From Propionicimonas sp020161015 (GTDB lineage Bacteria > Actinomycetota > Actinomycetes > Propionibacteriales > Propionibacteriaceae): a DNA stretch of 64,000 bases. The stretch spans positions 72,273 through 136,272 of the forward strand of contig NZ_CAXWGX010000030.1 in the NCBI RefSeq assembly GCF_964266745.1, written 5' to 3'. Shown here piece after piece: positions 29,488-37,697 of this stretch. The stretch's first letter is position 1; each line of letters starts with the position of its first letter. Under the pieces are notes generated by a model. The model searched no databases and had not been told where the DNA came from. It saw nothing but the letters and a program-made list of their open reading frames with translations. The position numbers and the translations under genes are program-made.

Positions 29488-30831
29488 ATGACCGAGACCA
29501 CCGGGACCGAGCAGGTGAAGCCCGTCGTGGCCGTCGTCGGACGTCCCAACGTGGGCAAGTCGATGCTGGTGAACCGGATCATCGGTCGCCGCGAGGCCGT
29601 CGTCCAAGACCTGCCCGGTGTCACCCGCGACCGCGTGAGCTACGACGCGGAGTGGAACGGGCGCGAGTTCGTGATCGTCGACACCGGCGGCTGGGCCCCG
29701 GACGCCAAGGGCATGGCCGCCCAGATCGCCGAGCAGGCCGAGCTGGCCATCGCGGCCGCGGACGTCGTGCTGTTCGTCGTGGACGCCACCGTCGGCACGC
29801 AGGACGTGGACGAGGCCGTCGTCGACGTGCTGCGCCGCAGCCGCAAGCCGGTCGTGCTGGCCGCGAACAAGGTGGACGACCTCCGGCAGGAGGCGGACGC
29901 CGCCTCGATGTGGAACCTCGGGCTCGGCGAGCCGCACCCGGTGTCCGCCATGCACGGGCGGGGGACCGGCGACCTGCTGGACGCGATGCTCGAGGTGATG
30001 CCGGAGGCGCCGCGCGCCGGTGAGGCCGAGATCGGCGGCCCGCGCCGGGTCGCCATCGTCGGGCGTCCGAACGTCGGGAAGTCGTCCCTGCTGAACCAGC
30101 TGGCGAACGCCCGGCGCGTGGTGGTCGACAACGTGGCGGGGACCACGGTCGATCCGGTCGACGAGCTCGTCGAGGTGGGCGGGATCCTGTACCGCTTCAT
30201 CGACACCGCCGGCCTGCGCCGCCGGGTGAAGGAGGCGTCCGGGCACGAGTACTACGCCGCGCTGCGCACCCAGAGTGCGATCGAGCGCGCCGAGGTGTGC
30301 GTGGTGGTGCTGGACGCGTCGGAGACCATCAGCGACCAGGACCTGCGCATCCTGACCATGGTCGAGGAGGCCGGCAAGGCCCTCGTGATCGCGTACAACA
30401 AGTGGGACCTCACTGACGACGAGCGGCGCCACTACCTGGCGCGCGAGGTGGAGCAGGACATCCGTGCCTTCGCCTGGGCGCCCGGGGTGAACATCTCCGC
30501 GCTGACCGGCCGCAACGTCGACAGGCTGTCGAAGGCGATCGAGGAGGCCCTGGAGGGCTGGGAGACCCGGGTCTCCACGGGCAAGCTCAACGCGTTCCTC
30601 GGACGTCTCACGGCCGCGCACCCGCACCCGGTGCGGGGCGGCAAGCAGCCGCGCATCCTGTTCGGCACGCAGGCCCACAACTGCCCGCCGACGTTCGCCC
30701 TGTTCACGTCCGGCCAGTTCGACCCGCAGTACGTCCGCTTCGTCGAGCGCCGCCTGCGCGAGGACTTCGGCTTCCGCGGGTCGCCCGTCCACGTCGAGGT
30801 CCGGGCGCGCGAGAAGCGCAAGGATCGCTGA
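29488..30831 (+). CDS. der: Ribosome-assembly GTPase Der (EngA)
   Basis: The product is 447 residues with the tandem GTPase domains unique to Der: P-loops GRPNVGKS at residues 18-25 and again from 192. A C-terminal KH-like domain follows (KQPRILFGTQAHNCPPTF). It is needed for 50S maturation. The length is normal and all G1/G3/G4 motifs are visible (DTGGW, ANKVDD; DTAGL, NKWDL). Confidence 0.97.
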   Translation: MTETTGTEQVKPVVAVVGRPNVGKSMLVNRIIGRREAVVQDLPGVTRDRVSYDAEWNGREFVIVDTGGWAPDAKGMAAQIAEQAELAIAAADVVLFVVDATVGTQDVDEAVVDVLRRSRKPVVLAANKVDDLRQEADAASMWNLGLGEPHPVSAMHGRGTGDLLDAMLEVMPEAPRAGEAEIGGPRRVAIVGRPNVGKSSLLNQLANARRVVVDNVAGTTVDPVDELVEVGGILYRFIDTAGLRRRVKEASGHEYYAALRTQSAIERAEVCVVVLDASETISDQDLRILTMVEEAGKALVIAYNKWDLTDDERRHYLAREVEQDIRAFAWAPGVNISALTGRNVDRLSKAIEEALEGWETRVSTGKLNAFLGRLTAAHPHPVRGGKQPRILFGTQAHNCPPTFALFTSGQFDPQYVRFVERRLREDFGFRGSPVHVEVRAREKRKDR

Positions 30832-30889
30832 TCACTCCGATCCCGGACGGAGTTCCGACGGGACCGGGGCGGAGCGAGGGTAGCCCCGC

Positions 30890-31978
30890 TCAGCCCTGGG
30901 GTGGTGCGGGCGGCTGCCAGCCACCCGGCTGGCCCGGTGCGGGCGGTGCCGGCGGCGGGTACCCCTGGCCGGGCTGCTGCTGCCCGTAGTACTGTCCCGG
31001 GGGCGCGTAGTAGCCGGGCTGGGGGGCCTGGTGGCCGTACGCCGGAGCGGGCGGCAGCTCGGAGCGCCGTACCTGGTCGATGAACATGTAGGTGGTGTAG
31101 GCGTGCAGGAACGGCTGGGTGACCAGCTGGACGGCCACCTGCAGGAGGATCACCACGAGGTAGAGCGGCAGCAGCACCATCATGGCTGCGGCCACGCGGC
31201 CGGGATCGTTGGTGCTGCCCTCCACGCTCATGGCGGCCGGCATCATCACGATCTGGGACGCCCCACTCACGACCATGCCGACGGCGGCGACGGCGAGCGA
31301 CGCGACGATGGAGTAGCCGAAGGTGCGCCAGAACGCGCCGCGGGTGAGGCGCCAGGAACGCTTCATCCCGTCGATGCCGCCGACCTGCTCGAGGGCGATG
31401 GCCGGCACCGTGTAGAGCAGCTTGATCTGGAGGAAGATCGTCACCGGGATCATGGCGAGCACCAGCAGCACCATCAGTGCGGCGGCCCCGGCCGCGCGTC
31501 CGCCGGAGCTGCCGTCCAGGGCACCGACCATGGCGAAGACGATCCCCAGGACGAGGCCGTAGGCGAGGAGGACCGCGCCGAGGAAGATCGCGATCACCGG
31601 CGCCATGCGGGGAAGGAAGCCTCGCGTCCGGGTCAGCAGACCCCGCAGGTCGGGGTGCTGGCCCTGGGCGATCTCGTAGGCCCCGAGGGACATCATGCCC
31701 TGGGCCTTCACCTGGGCCAGGACGGTCGCGAGGGCACCGATGATCGCGACGGCGATGCCCACCAGGATCCCGGCGGTCATGCCGCGGGATCCTGCGGCCA
31801 CCGTCGCCGAGAGGGCGATGACGACGCCGCCGCCGATCACGACGAGGCCCACGAGGGACGGGAACAGGGCGATCAGGACGAACAGGCCGAAGCGGCGCTT
31901 GAGCGCGGCGAAGCTTCCGGCGAACAGGTCGCCGATGTCGAGCGGACTGGGCCGCAACAGGGGTGTGGGTGCGAGCAC
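30890..31978 (-). CDS. Membrane protein resembling the glycerophosphodiesterase membrane domain
   Basis: The product is 362 residues. The N-terminus (RPSPLDIGDLFAGSFAALKRRFGLF) and six or so helices match the pattern of proteins annotated as glycerophosphoryl diester phosphodiesterase membrane domain or DUF7847. The catalytic domain is absent. The last ~55 residues are a Pro/Gln/Gly/Tyr-rich cytoplasmic tail. GTG 31978 is preceded by TACGCT 6 nt upstream and no ribosome site, so it is probably leaderless. The function is unknown. Confidence 0.7.
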   Translation of the reverse strand: MLAPTPLLRPSPLDIGDLFAGSFAALKRRFGLFVLIALFPSLVGLVVIGGGVVIALSATVAAGSRGMTAGILVGIAVAIIGALATVLAQVKAQGMMSLGAYEIAQGQHPDLRGLLTRTRGFLPRMAPVIAIFLGAVLLAYGLVLGIVFAMVGALDGSSGGRAAGAAALMVLLVLAMIPVTIFLQIKLLYTVPAIALEQVGGIDGMKRSWRLTRGAFWRTFGYSIVASLAVAAVGMVVSGASQIVMMPAAMSVEGSTNDPGRVAAAMMVLLPLYLVVILLQVAVQLVTQPFLHAYTTYMFIDQVRRSELPPAPAYGHQAPQPGYYAPPGQYYGQQQPGQGYPPPAPPAPGQPGGWQPPAPPQG

Positions 31979-31984
31979 AGGATG

Positions 31985-31990
31985 AGCGTA
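31985..31990 (-). promoter_or_regulatory. -10 element of leaderless membrane-protein gene
   Basis: On the minus strand TACGCT is followed by 6 nt and the GTG at 31978. Confidence 0.45.
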
Positions 31991-32036
31991 CTGTCGCGGG
32001 CCGACAGCGCGCGGGTGTCCGTCCCCGGCGTGGCGG

Positions 32037-32510
32037 TCAGACGGTGCGCGGCACCTTCCCGGTGAGCTTCAGGATCGCGCACATCACCTTGTGCGCGCCG
32101 TCGGCCGTCGGATCGAACATCAGCGGGCACCCGCCGTCGATCACGAGCAGGCCGTGCTCGCGCCCGTAGGCGACCGCCTCGGGCGAGACGCTGCCGGCGT
32201 CCACCGAGCGGTGCATCCAGACCTTCGTCACGCCGAGGTCGACGGCCTGCTTGACCGTGTCCATGGCGTGCTCGGGACGGGTGCCGATGACGACCGCGTC
32301 CACGCCGCCGGGGATCGACGCGAGGTCCGGGTAGGCGGGACGGCCGCCGATGGTCTCTGCGTGGGGGTTGATGGCGAACACCTCGTACCCACGGTCCACG
32401 AGCCGGTCGTAGACGGTGTTGCTGCCGTGGCCCTGCGGGTTGCGGGACACGCCCGTGACCGCGATCCGCTTGCCGGCAAGGAACGACTGGGCTGCCTCCG
32501 CGAGCTTCAC
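32037..32510 (-). CDS. CoA-binding (Rossmann) domain protein
   Basis: The product is a 157-residue stand-alone CoA-binding fold, like succinyl-CoA synthetase alpha N-termini. It shows IAVTGVSRNPQGHGSNTVYDRL, then YEVFAINPHAETIGGRPAYP and the VWMHRSVDAGSVSPEAVAY segment. The His-rich DGGCPLMFD ending is typical of the YccU-type family. The start is GTG 32510 with GAGGAGAGGGCA upstream. Its biochemical role is not established. It is the last gene before the tRNA boundary. Confidence 0.85.
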   Translation of the reverse strand: MKLAEAAQSFLAGKRIAVTGVSRNPQGHGSNTVYDRLVDRGYEVFAINPHAETIGGRPAYPDLASIPGGVDAVVIGTRPEHAMDTVKQAVDLGVTKVWMHRSVDAGSVSPEAVAYGREHGLLVIDGGCPLMFDPTADGAHKVMCAILKLTGKVPRTV

Positions 32511-32699
32511 TGCCCTCTCCTCTTCTCCACCCCGGGCACGCCGCCTGCGGCGTCCGTTCGGGTCACCACTCAGGGTAGGACGCGCCGGTCGAGCGCGCCG
32601 GAAGACCGGGGAACTGCCCCTCGGGACGCGGTGGCGCGAGCCGCCCGCGATTCGTAGTACAGTGTCCAGCCGGGCCTCACGGGGCCGACAACTGAAGAA

Positions 32700-32773
<74 letters not shown>

Positions 32774-32781
32774 CGTGTGTT

Positions 32782-32804
32782 TGGCCTTGTCAGAGGCCAC
32801 TTTT
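32782..32804 (+). terminator. Rho-independent terminator after tRNA-Pro
   Basis: TGGCCT and AGGCCA form a perfect 6-bp stem around the loop TGTCAG, followed by CTTTT. It starts 9 nt after the tRNA 3' end. Confidence 0.65.
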
Positions 32805-33060
32805 CGGTCAGTTCCTCGCTCGCGTGCAACTATCGTGCAATAAGCAATTCCAAGTCGATAGTGTCAGCCCACGCTCGCGACGGCGTTTCGCACAGTGGCG
32901 GCAGTGCCGCCGGCGAACTCGCAAGACGGGTGGTCGAGTGCTGCCGAAGCCGTCGTGATGTGCGCGTGTCTGCTGTTCGACTGCCCGAGTTGTCCGGATC
33001 GGGGGGTCCCCATCGGCTTAGTGGTTCAGGCACCACAGTCGAAGTGAGGAGAAGCCGACC
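32805..33060. other. Gene-free left end of the tRNA-linked element
   Basis: No gene is seen here. Two copies of CGTGCAA (32823 and 32834, 11 bp apart) lie 50 bp from the tRNA and could be integrase arm-type sites. The 42-bp repeat copy A (32990-33031) lies at the right end, and a GTGAGGAGAAG ribosome site for the next gene starts 17 bp before it. Confidence 0.4.
32990..33031 (+). repeat. 42-bp control-region repeat, copy A
   Basis: It begins TTGTCCGGATCG and contains CATCGGCTTAGTGG. It matches copy B at 34172-34213 without gaps except for a variable stretch at offsets 13-21 and two later mismatches. It lies 29 bp before the start of the HTH gene. Confidence 0.75.
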
Positions 33061-33282
33061 ATGTCAGCCAGTGCAGTCCCCAAGCCGGAGTACGTGTCGT
33101 TGCAGGACGCAGCCGTCATCTACGGTGTGAGCGTCGATCTCTTGCGCCAACGGATCCTGACCGGCGAGCTGCCGGCGGTTCATGCCGGACGTCGCTTGAT
33201 CCGGGTTCGCCTGGAAGACCTCAAGCGCGTCTTCCAGCCCGTACCGTGCGTCAGCCGCAGACCCCGCACTCGCGTGTGGTGA
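33061..33282 (+). CDS. Small helix-turn-helix (excisionase/MerR-like) protein
   Basis: The product is 73 residues. EYVSLQDAAVIYGVSVDLLRQRI is an HTH_17/excisionase-type winged helix, followed by the AGRRLIRVRLEDLKRVF wing. Such proteins serve as excisionases or small regulators of integrative elements. It is the first gene after the tRNA, which favours the excisionase reading, though no functional integrase is present. The last ~10 residues are Arg-rich. Confidence 0.75.
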   Translation: MSASAVPKPEYVSLQDAAVIYGVSVDLLRQRILTGELPAVHAGRRLIRVRLEDLKRVFQPVPCVSRRPRTRVW

Positions 33283-33323
33283 GAATCCGGATCACTCCAC
33301 CGGTCATGCGACTTCACAACCCG

Positions 33324-33623
33324 TCATGCGACCGATTGGAAGTGGACGCGCAGTCCCAGCGCTCGGGCTACTTTCACGACCGTCGCGAAGGTGGGGTTGC
33401 CGCCGGCCGACAGCGCTTTGTAGAGGCCTTCACGGCTGATGCCGGCTTGTCGGGCGATCTCGCTGAGGTTGCGGGAGCGGGCGATGGCTCCCAGTGCCTG
33501 GGTGATGACTGCGGGGTCGTCGTCGCCGTCTTCGATGACGGCTTCCAGGTAGGCGGTCACGTCTTCGAAGCTGTTCAGGTAGTCAGCCGGGTCGAAGGGG
33601 GCGAAGGTCTCGGTCGTGGTCAT
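33324..33623 (-). CDS. Addiction-module antitoxin, HigA-like (COG3636 type)
   Basis: The product is 99 residues. The C-terminal helix-turn-helix contains NLSEIARQAGISREGLYKAL and PTFATVVKVARALGLRV. The N-terminus (PFDPADYLNSFEDVTAYLEA) is the family's toxin-contact segment. ATG 33623 has a GGGAG site upstream and overlaps the toxin stop by 4 bp. The toxin-first order is typical of HigBA-type pairs. It should neutralise the toxin and repress the pair. Confidence 0.88.
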   Translation of the reverse strand: MTTTETFAPFDPADYLNSFEDVTAYLEAVIEDGDDDPAVITQALGAIARSRNLSEIARQAGISREGLYKALSAGGNPTFATVVKVARALGLRVHFQSVA

Positions 33624-33934
33624 GATTGGGCTCCCTTCCCGTCGTGCCAGGCCTGAGCGATGGTGTGCGCTTGGCGGATGTCGGCGTCCTGGCTGGACTT
33701 GTCCCCGCCGGTGAGCAGGAGGATCAGCCGCTCGCCATCGCGCAAGTAGTAGACCCGGTAGCCCGGGCCGTAGTCGATCCGAAGCTCCGAGATCCCCGCG
33801 CCGACCGGTTTGACGTCCCCGGCGTTGCCGGCGATCAGTCGGTTGAGCCGGACCATGACACGTCCGGCGGCTCGACGGTCTCTGAGCTTGCGGAACCACC
33901 GATCGAACGTTGCGGATCTCACAACCTCGACCAT
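33620..33934 (-). CDS. Addiction-module toxin, RelE/HigB-like
   Basis: The product is 104 residues of the RelE superfamily killer-protein type. It shows FDRWFRKLRDRRAAGRVMVRL, LRIDYGPGYRVYYLRDGERL and LLTGGDKSSQDADI, which carry the basic and aromatic residues of ribosome-dependent mRNA interferases. ATG 33934 is preceded by TACGGT at 33946-33941 with 6 nt between, so it is probably leaderless. Confidence 0.88.
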   Translation of the reverse strand: MVEVVRSATFDRWFRKLRDRRAAGRVMVRLNRLIAGNAGDVKPVGAGISELRIDYGPGYRVYYLRDGERLILLLTGGDKSSQDADIRQAHTIAQAWHDGKGAQS

Positions 33935-34233
33935 GTGTCAACCGTAGTTCACAGTCGCCACTGTGACAAGGGACGCGCCTTCCATGATCCCGCGTGGCAG
34001 CAACTGTTCTGCCCTTGTCGCAGGCCATTGACGGCCAGAGTTATGCTGATTCTGCCCCACCCCCTCGGGCTGATCGGCCTTCCCGGGTGACTCGTCTCGT
34101 TGGTGTCGGGCTTACAACTGAAGCCGCGATCGTGCTCCCGGTCTACTTCTGATGTAGCAACTTCTGTCTGTTTGTCCGGATCGACCCCTCTTCATCGGCT
34201 TAGTGGGTTAGGCGAGGGAACGGAGGAGCCGGG
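33935..34233. other. Gene-free stretch between the toxin and the ArdC-like gene
   Basis: It holds the toxin's -10 (33941-33946, minus strand) and the 42-bp repeat copy B near the right end. I see no gene and no terminator. Confidence 0.5.
34172..34213 (+). repeat. 42-bp control-region repeat, copy B
   Basis: TTGTCCGGATCG, a variable 9-nt core, then CATCGGCTTAGTGG and TTAGGC. It lies 20 bp before the ArdC-like ATG. With copy A it suggests that the two genes share a promoter or operator. Confidence 0.75.
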
Positions 34234-35325
34234 ATGGCAGGCGATGTCGAGCAGATCCGCGGACACGGGCCGCACGATCAGGAGACGGCAGACTCGATCC
34301 GGAGAGAAGCCGTCGAACGGATGCACCGGGAACTGGCAGCAAAGCTCGCTACGTTTGATGATCGTGACGTCTGGCAACAGTGGTTGAGGTTCGCCGGGAG
34401 CTTTCACCAGTACTCGTTCTCGAACACGTGCTTGATCCTGATGGCGAAGCCGGACGCGACACTAGTCGCCGGCTATCGGGCCTGGCAGACCAAGGGGCAC
34501 CAGGTAAGGCGCGGGGAGCAGGCGATCAAGGTGTTCGCACCCGTCACCCGCAACGTTCCGCTCGAAGACGCCAACGGCAATCCCATCTTGGACGCGAACG
34601 GCCGGCAAACAACCCTCCGGCAGGTCGTGGGCGTGAAACTGACCAGCGTGTTCGACGCCTCCCAGGTCGAACCGCCACCCCAGATCCAACGGCCACAACC
34701 GACACTATTGACAGGCGACGCGCCGGCAGGGCTCTGGGACTCGCTGACTGTGTTCATCGCCAGCGAAGGGTTCACCGTGACCCGCGGTGACTGTGGCAGC
34801 GCCAACGGCATCACCGACTTCACCGCTAGAGAGGTCCGGATACGAGCCGACGTGGACGCCGCCCAGTCTGTGAAGTCCCTTTGCCACGAGGCTGCCCATC
34901 TACTCACCATGGATGCCGTCGAAATAGCTACCTACGGTGCACGGCAGTGTCGCGGAGTCGCGGAGGTGGTGGCGGAATCGGTCGCATACCTGGTCACTCA
35001 GGCCCACGGCCTGGACTCCCGCCAGTACACATTCAACTACGTCGCCGGCTGGGCCCTGGAGGCAGCGGGGAGAGACGCGCAGGCACGAAGTATCGATCAG
35101 GTCGTCAGGGAAACCGGCGACCGGGTGATCTCAGCAACCCACCGAATCCTGTCTCACACCCAACCGGCCATCGACCAGACCACGCCAACCCCCGCGGACG
35201 CGGTGGGCGCCTCGCCAGGGCTTGCGACCTGGGAGACAGTCGCTCCTCGCAATCGTCCTCACACGGAAGCCGTGAACCCTGTATCTCGATCTCGCTACCG
35301 CGGGACACCTGGACTCGTCAGGTAG
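34234..35325 (+). CDS. ArdC-like antirestriction protein with zincin domain
   Basis: The product is 363 residues. The N-terminal ArdC-type ssDNA-binding domain (about 20-140) includes QWLRFAGSFHQYSFSNTCLI, then GYRAWQTKGHQVRRGE and KVFAPVT. The metallopeptidase-like part has CHEAAHLLT (HExxH-type, reading HEAAH) with a downstream AEVVAESVAYLV glutamate. ArdC proteins protect incoming plasmid DNA from restriction and are carried by conjugative elements. ATG 34234 has CGGAGGAGCC upstream. Confidence 0.85.
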   Translation: MAGDVEQIRGHGPHDQETADSIRREAVERMHRELAAKLATFDDRDVWQQWLRFAGSFHQYSFSNTCLILMAKPDATLVAGYRAWQTKGHQVRRGEQAIKVFAPVTRNVPLEDANGNPILDANGRQTTLRQVVGVKLTSVFDASQVEPPPQIQRPQPTLLTGDAPAGLWDSLTVFIASEGFTVTRGDCGSANGITDFTAREVRIRADVDAAQSVKSLCHEAAHLLTMDAVEIATYGARQCRGVAEVVAESVAYLVTQAHGLDSRQYTFNYVAGWALEAAGRDAQARSIDQVVRETGDRVISATHRILSHTQPAIDQTTPTPADAVGASPGLATWETVAPRNRPHTEAVNPVSRSRYRGTPGLVR

Positions 35326-35379
35326 CTCTCATGCAGACGATCGGGTGCGAGCAGTGGGGCGCCGTCTGCCGGGTGGGCC

Positions 35380-35676
35380 ATGGAAACTGAACTCGCTCAG
35401 GCTCTAGGTCACCTCCGCCAGGCCTCGCATCAGCTTCTCAGTGCCGCTGACCCGAGTGGCCGGGCCCTGCTCCTCGCCGCGCAGATACTCGACCTCGAGG
35501 ACCTCCTGGGTGAACTCGAGGTTGAGCCAGCCTACGAATCGGCGGCCGACACAGCCATGCAATCGCTAGTCAATGCGAGTTGGCATCTGATGCAAGCGGC
35601 TCCCCTTGTGCCCTCCAGCGTGTGGCCGACTCTGCGAAGCCTCCTCGCCAAGACGGACGTCCATGGCAACCGTTGA
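35380..35676 (+). CDS. Small helical protein, unrecognised
   Basis: The product is 98 residues. I do not recognise the family. It is predicted mostly helical (LAQALGHLRQASHQLL, LAAQILDLEDLLGELEVE) with no membrane segment. It ends in a 14-bp overlap with the next gene in a different frame, so the two are translation-coupled and probably act together. Confidence 0.6.
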   Translation: METELAQALGHLRQASHQLLSAADPSGRALLLAAQILDLEDLLGELEVEPAYESAADTAMQSLVNASWHLMQAAPLVPSSVWPTLRSLLAKTDVHGNR

Positions 35677-36898
35677 CGCCCTGCTCGCCGCACTGCGCGA
35701 GCGCACCCAGGAGTTGGCGCTACAGCAGCACAACACTCCGGACCCATCCACTCTCGGCTGGCATCGTCTAGCCCGGAACTCAATGCGCATTCTCCAGACG
35801 GTCGGTACTCCGCCCGAACTGGCGCCAATCCTGCGAGCCGTCGTCGACGAAGCTGAGCCCGCGGATGGCCCCGTCAACGCGCCGATCACGGCAATGGGCT
35901 ACACCCTGGGTGTCCTTGCTGACACGGTGAACTCTCACCCCGAGTTCGCAACGCTGGCCGGTCACGCAGACCGCGCGCATCTGCGCTTCTGCGTGCTCAG
36001 CGGCCTGCACGACGCCGCAACGGCCACGCTCACGGCAATGCATGCCACGAGCACCTCGACCCCGAGCAGGGATCTGATCCGTGCACTCGCCGAGGTGACA
36101 GAGGCCGCTTCCTACGTACCCTGGCGGCCCCTGCGCACGCCGTTAGGGCAACTTGCCCTCGGGGCAGGGCCTAGCGGCTTCGACGAGGTTGCGGCCGCTT
36201 GGGCGGCCAGCGCCATCGACGTACTCAGCAGCCGCACTCGCACCACCGGTTATGCCTTCCAGCGCACCGCGTTCAGCATTGCCCAGCTCTGCCAAGCGGC
36301 CGCCATAGCCTTCACATCCGAGCACGCGAAACCAACTGGTCCGCGGGTGGAAGCGGCGCTCACCTCAGCCCGCCAGGACTGGCAGCGGGCCGCCGATTGG
36401 CCACCCGAAGTTCGGCTTGGAGGCCACGCGACAGAACTTCGGCACCGCTCCCATGACCTCGACGAAGCCCTCGCTCCCGAACGCCTAGCCACGATGGACG
36501 ACGGTTCACGGCTGGAGTCGGTGCGGTCCGCGTTGCTCTTGGCCACCGAAGTCGGCACTTCCCACGAATCCGCACTAGCCCGAGTCGTTCAGGGCCGAGA
36601 ACTCTGGATCGTCGCTCAGGCACTCGGCCCCGCCTACCTCACCAGACATCCGGGAACCCACCGTACTGACTGGGTGCTCGACCCCGGCACGATCTACGGG
36701 CCGAAACTGATCCAAGCCGTCCATCGCGCCAACGCGGCTCTCGAGGATGCGGCGCAGCTCGTCGATGAGGTGCAGCGCACCGACGTCAGCGACCGTTTAC
36801 GCGCGCCGATGCGGTGGGAAACCGTCACTGCGAGCACCCGTGCGGTGCAGGCGAGCCAGGCGGTACAGCAACGGCAGGGGAGAAGCATCGGACGGTAG
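35663..36898 (+). CDS. Helical protein of an integrative element, unrecognised
   Basis: The product is 411 residues, soluble and almost wholly alpha-helical by composition. It is rich in Ala, Thr, Arg and His, with no catalytic motif I can name. ATG 35663 was chosen over an upstream TTG because it overlaps the small partner gene in coupling distance. Arg-rich and Gln-rich residues at the end (VQQRQGRSIGR) could bind nucleic acid. Position after the ArdC-like gene suggests a transfer or maintenance role, but this is only context. Confidence 0.6.
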   Translation: MATVDALLAALRERTQELALQQHNTPDPSTLGWHRLARNSMRILQTVGTPPELAPILRAVVDEAEPADGPVNAPITAMGYTLGVLADTVNSHPEFATLAGHADRAHLRFCVLSGLHDAATATLTAMHATSTSTPSRDLIRALAEVTEAASYVPWRPLRTPLGQLALGAGPSGFDEVAAAWAASAIDVLSSRTRTTGYAFQRTAFSIAQLCQAAAIAFTSEHAKPTGPRVEAALTSARQDWQRAADWPPEVRLGGHATELRHRSHDLDEALAPERLATMDDGSRLESVRSALLLATEVGTSHESALARVVQGRELWIVAQALGPAYLTRHPGTHRTDWVLDPGTIYGPKLIQAVHRANAALEDAAQLVDEVQRTDVSDRLRAPMRWETVTASTRAVQASQAVQQRQGRSIGR

Positions 36899-37013
36899 CG
36901 CCATACCTATCGACTCGGTGGAGGTCTTGCCGCGGCGGGGAGGTTTGAGGGCGTCGCGATCCGCGGCGTCTCTGCCTAAGGGTCGGTTCAAATGGCAGAC
37001 CGCAGATTGACGG

Positions 37014-37358
37014 CTAGGTCTTCCTGAGCAGGTCGCCCCGGATGAGAGTTTCAGTGGGTTGACCATCGGTGACGGTGATGACGCGGCCCCACCAGCCGTC
37101 TGCCGTTTGATGCCAGGCGGCCAACAATCCAGGCACCTCGGCCGCCTCGGCCCGGACCCACACGTGGACACCCGTCGATAGCAGTCGATCAGGATTGGCG
37201 TTGCGGGGTTCACCCGTCCGGTCAGTCAGGGAGCCGAAGTCCGAACGCTTGGTGGTCACAGGCCAATGCTCCCAGTCGGCCCCGACAGCGGCACGCCTGC
37301 TCGCGTAATGCGGCACGTCGGCGCTGGCGTCAATCGGGGAACGCGGGTTCGTCGCCAA
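37014..37358 (-). CDS. Hypothetical protein
   Basis: The product is 114 residues with no recognised family. The start is TTG 37358, inside the preceding gene (29-bp overlap). The middle is rich in Trp and charged residues (WQ-like segments LLAAWHQTADGWWGRVITV), suggesting a small soluble beta/alpha domain. It is the last gene of a minus-strand group. Confidence 0.5.
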   Translation of the reverse strand: MATNPRSPIDASADVPHYASRRAAVGADWEHWPVTTKRSDFGSLTDRTGEPRNANPDRLLSTGVHVWVRAEAAEVPGLLAAWHQTADGWWGRVITVTDGQPTETLIRGDLLRKT

Positions 37359-37608
37359 GGATGGCAGCGGGCACGGCGTTGATACGGGCGATTCCGACGT
37401 GGTTGATGGAGTAGGACGGCCCGCTCAACGTCGCGCTGTCGGTAGCCCGGTACACGATCCGATCGCCGACGACTGTCCCCGCATACTGGCCGGCGGGGTT
37501 GTAGACCCTGCCGTTGCTTATGCGTCCGAGGTACTGACCCGATCGTGAGTAGAGCCGGTCACCGGACTGCTCGAGCGGGCGTCCATTCTTGGTGTAGAGG
37601 TAAGCCAT
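37330..37608 (-). CDS. Four-fold beta-flower domain protein
   Basis: The product is 92 residues. It contains four successive short strand units with similar endings: YLYTKNGRPLEQ, RLYSRSGQYLGRI, RVYNPAGQYAGTV and RIVYRATDS. This pattern fits the 4-fold beta-flower fold, whose function is not known. It overlaps the next gene and may be translated with it. Confidence 0.65.
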   Translation of the reverse strand: MAYLYTKNGRPLEQSGDRLYSRSGQYLGRISNGRVYNPAGQYAGTVVGDRIVYRATDSATLSGPSYSINHVGIARINAVPAAILGDEPAFPD

Positions 37609-37697
37609 AGGCCGTACTGTCTCAGCCCGGTCTGACAGACTCGGAAATCCCCTGTGCGGCTGTCCGAAGCCGTCAGCTAAGCCGGGCCAGTCCGGTG

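Noticed and set aside
36980..37000. Possible second attachment site (GGTTCAAAT, as in the tRNA T-loop)
   Set aside because: Only nine bases match the tRNA-Pro end, and the flanks differ. This is expected by chance.
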